Shown here in pieces: positions 63,132 to 64,000 of a stretch of 64,000 nucleotides of DNA; position 1 is the stretch's first letter; every line of letters begins with the position of its first letter. Origin of the DNA: Bacteroidia bacterium (GTDB lineage: Bacteria; Bacteroidota; Bacteroidia; CAIKAF01); assembly GCA_030427255.1 (NCBI GenBank), contig JAUHWY010000006.1, forward strand, positions 62,001-126,000, in the 5' to 3' direction. The position numbers were made by a program, and so were the translations under genes. The notes under the pieces are model-generated. The model was not told the DNA's origin, made no database searches, and saw nothing but the letters and a program-made list of their open reading frames with translations.

Positions 63132-64000
63132 TCAATAATGACATTTAGAACATTCAAGGCCACCGATTTTCTCTACGGTGAAGGCTTGGCCTTCGCGCAT
63201 TTCGTATTCGCCTTTGTGTTCTTTGTAGTAATCGTGTAAGCGCTCGTAATAGCCGTTGCTGGCATATTGCACCTCCGTTTCACGGTGGCAGTTGATGCAC
63301 CAACCCATGGTAAGAGGAGCGTATTGATACACTTCCTCCATTTCGGCCAACTCACCGTGGCAGGTAGTACATTCTACTTTACCCACTTTAACGTGTTGTG
63401 CATGACTAAAGAACGCATGATCAGGAAGCTTGTGGATTTGCACCCATTCGATAGGCTTTTGGATGAAGGGTTCTACTTCCTTCATGGCCTTGTCGTCTCC
63501 CAAATAGGAAGCGAAAACAGCCTTCACCTCTTCGGGATCCATTTGTTGATAGTTTTCGAAATAGGCCAATTTTTCAGGATTCCATCCGATGGAAGCGTAG
63601 ATTTTGGTAATCTCGTTTTTACCGTATTGAGGGCCTTCTTGCACGGCTTTGTGGCAATTCATACACACATTGGCCGAAGGGATGTTGGCGTGACGGCTTT
63701 TCTCTACAGTGGAGTGGCAATACTGACACTCGATTTTATTTTGCCCAACGTGCAACTTATGAGAGAACTTAATGGGCTGAGCAGGCTGATATCCTTGGTA
63801 AATGCCAATGGTATTTAATCCGACAAAACCTTGGTAGGCTAAGTAACTAACAATAACAATTGAGGCTACACCTACCACTTTTTTATTCTTGGCCGCCCAG
63901 GTAACGAAACGCCCCACGTAATCCGGCTTAAAATCGGGCAAGGGATCTTCTCCGGCCTTTTCGCGGCGCAGGTTTTCGAGCGCTTTGGTAACGTTGTTTA
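63132..64000 (-). CDS. actA: Alternative complex III multihaem subunit ActA (partial)
   Basis: Cut by the window edge at its 5' end. The frame stays open to 64000 (NNVTKALENLRREKAGEDPLP...), and the TTG at 63941 is not a credible start. Residues seen include one transmembrane anchor (VVGVASIVIVSYLAYQGFVG) and five CxxCH haem sites: CQYCH, CMNCH, CTTCH, CINCH, CSKCH, as expected for the pentahaem ActA. First gene of the operon in this window. Confidence 0.93.
   Translation of the reverse strand, partial: NNVTKALENLRREKAGEDPLPDFKPDYVGRFVTWAAKNKKVVGVASIVIVSYLAYQGFVGLNTIGIYQGYQPAQPIKFSHKLHVGQNKIECQYCHSTVEKSRHANIPSANVCMNCHKAVQEGPQYGKNEITKIYASIGWNPEKLAYFENYQQMDPEEVKAVFASYLGDDKAMKEVEPFIQKPIEWVQIHKLPDHAFFSHAQHVKVGKVECTTCHGELAEMEEVYQYAPLTMGWCINCHRETEVQYASNGYYERLHDYYKEHKGEYEMREGQAFTVEKIGGLECSKCHY

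Noticed and set aside
1..64000. tRNA, rRNA, integrase, transposase or prophage genes
   Set aside because: I looked through the gaps and genes and saw no cloverleaf, rRNA stretch, IS end with transposase, or phage gene.

Overview
The window is chromosomal DNA from a member of the Bacteroidota, most likely Flavobacteriales or a close relative. The evidence is the gliding genes gldB and gldC, several secreted proteins with type IX secretion (T9SS) C-terminal domains, an alternative complex III plus cytochrome oxidase operon, class II HMG-CoA reductase with type 2 IPP isomerase, and promoters of the Bacteroidota form (TTG, about 19-21 nt, TAnnTTTG). I found no rRNA, tRNA, CRISPR array, prophage or insertion sequence. 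Most genes are housekeeping.

Layout. 0.2-8 kb, minus strand: periplasmic thioredoxin, deoC, a phosphoesterase, lepA, gldC-gldB, NADP isocitrate dehydrogenase and a secreted protein of unknown function. 8-13 kb: a T9SS-exported hydrolase, lipoamide dehydrogenase, peptidyl-tRNA hydrolase and the rhodanese TrhO. 13.3-16.6 kb: a small accessory patch with a DUF4143 AAA ATPase behind a 33-bp tandem array, and a hipBA toxin-antitoxin pair. 17-28 kb: a threonine-dehydrogenase-like SDR and a membrane protein, a helical-repeat protein, a Rieske-like lipoprotein, an M6-like protease with an altered active site, and an AhpD-like / DUF5686 / lptB operon. 28-38 kb: a candidate small RNA, lysA, a glycine-rich exported protein, a Ycf48-like / TSUP / M20 operon, frr, mazG, a thioredoxin pair and metF. 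38-43.7 kb: ACMSD-like decarboxylase and a mevalonate-pathway cluster (fni, hmgR, GHMP kinase). 43.7-52.7 kb: T9SS subtilase, rluD, a large T9SS protein, a PASTA protein, a PH-like membrane protein and ddl. 52.8-64 kb: one minus-strand respiratory operon, actABCDEF-ctaCD, whose first gene runs off the right edge.

The most unusual feature lies between the genes. Nine copies of a GC-rich structured element (about 150-175 bp, one of 300 bp) occur on both strands. They share a 5' end near GSGCCCCSGRCC, a core beginning GAGGAGG and ending ACCCCCGCAG, and a 3' end near GGAACAGGGCCCAAAAA. Their two ends and inner arms pair with compensatory changes. Every gap of about 300 bp or more in the window holds at least one copy. 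Three other hairpin or tandem repeat types occur at 8.0, 9.7/34.5 and 13.3 kb.

A second window-wide pattern is that many genes have their -7 promoter box only 3-6 nt, usually exactly 4 nt, before the start codon. This predicts leaderless mRNAs and was used here to choose several start codons.
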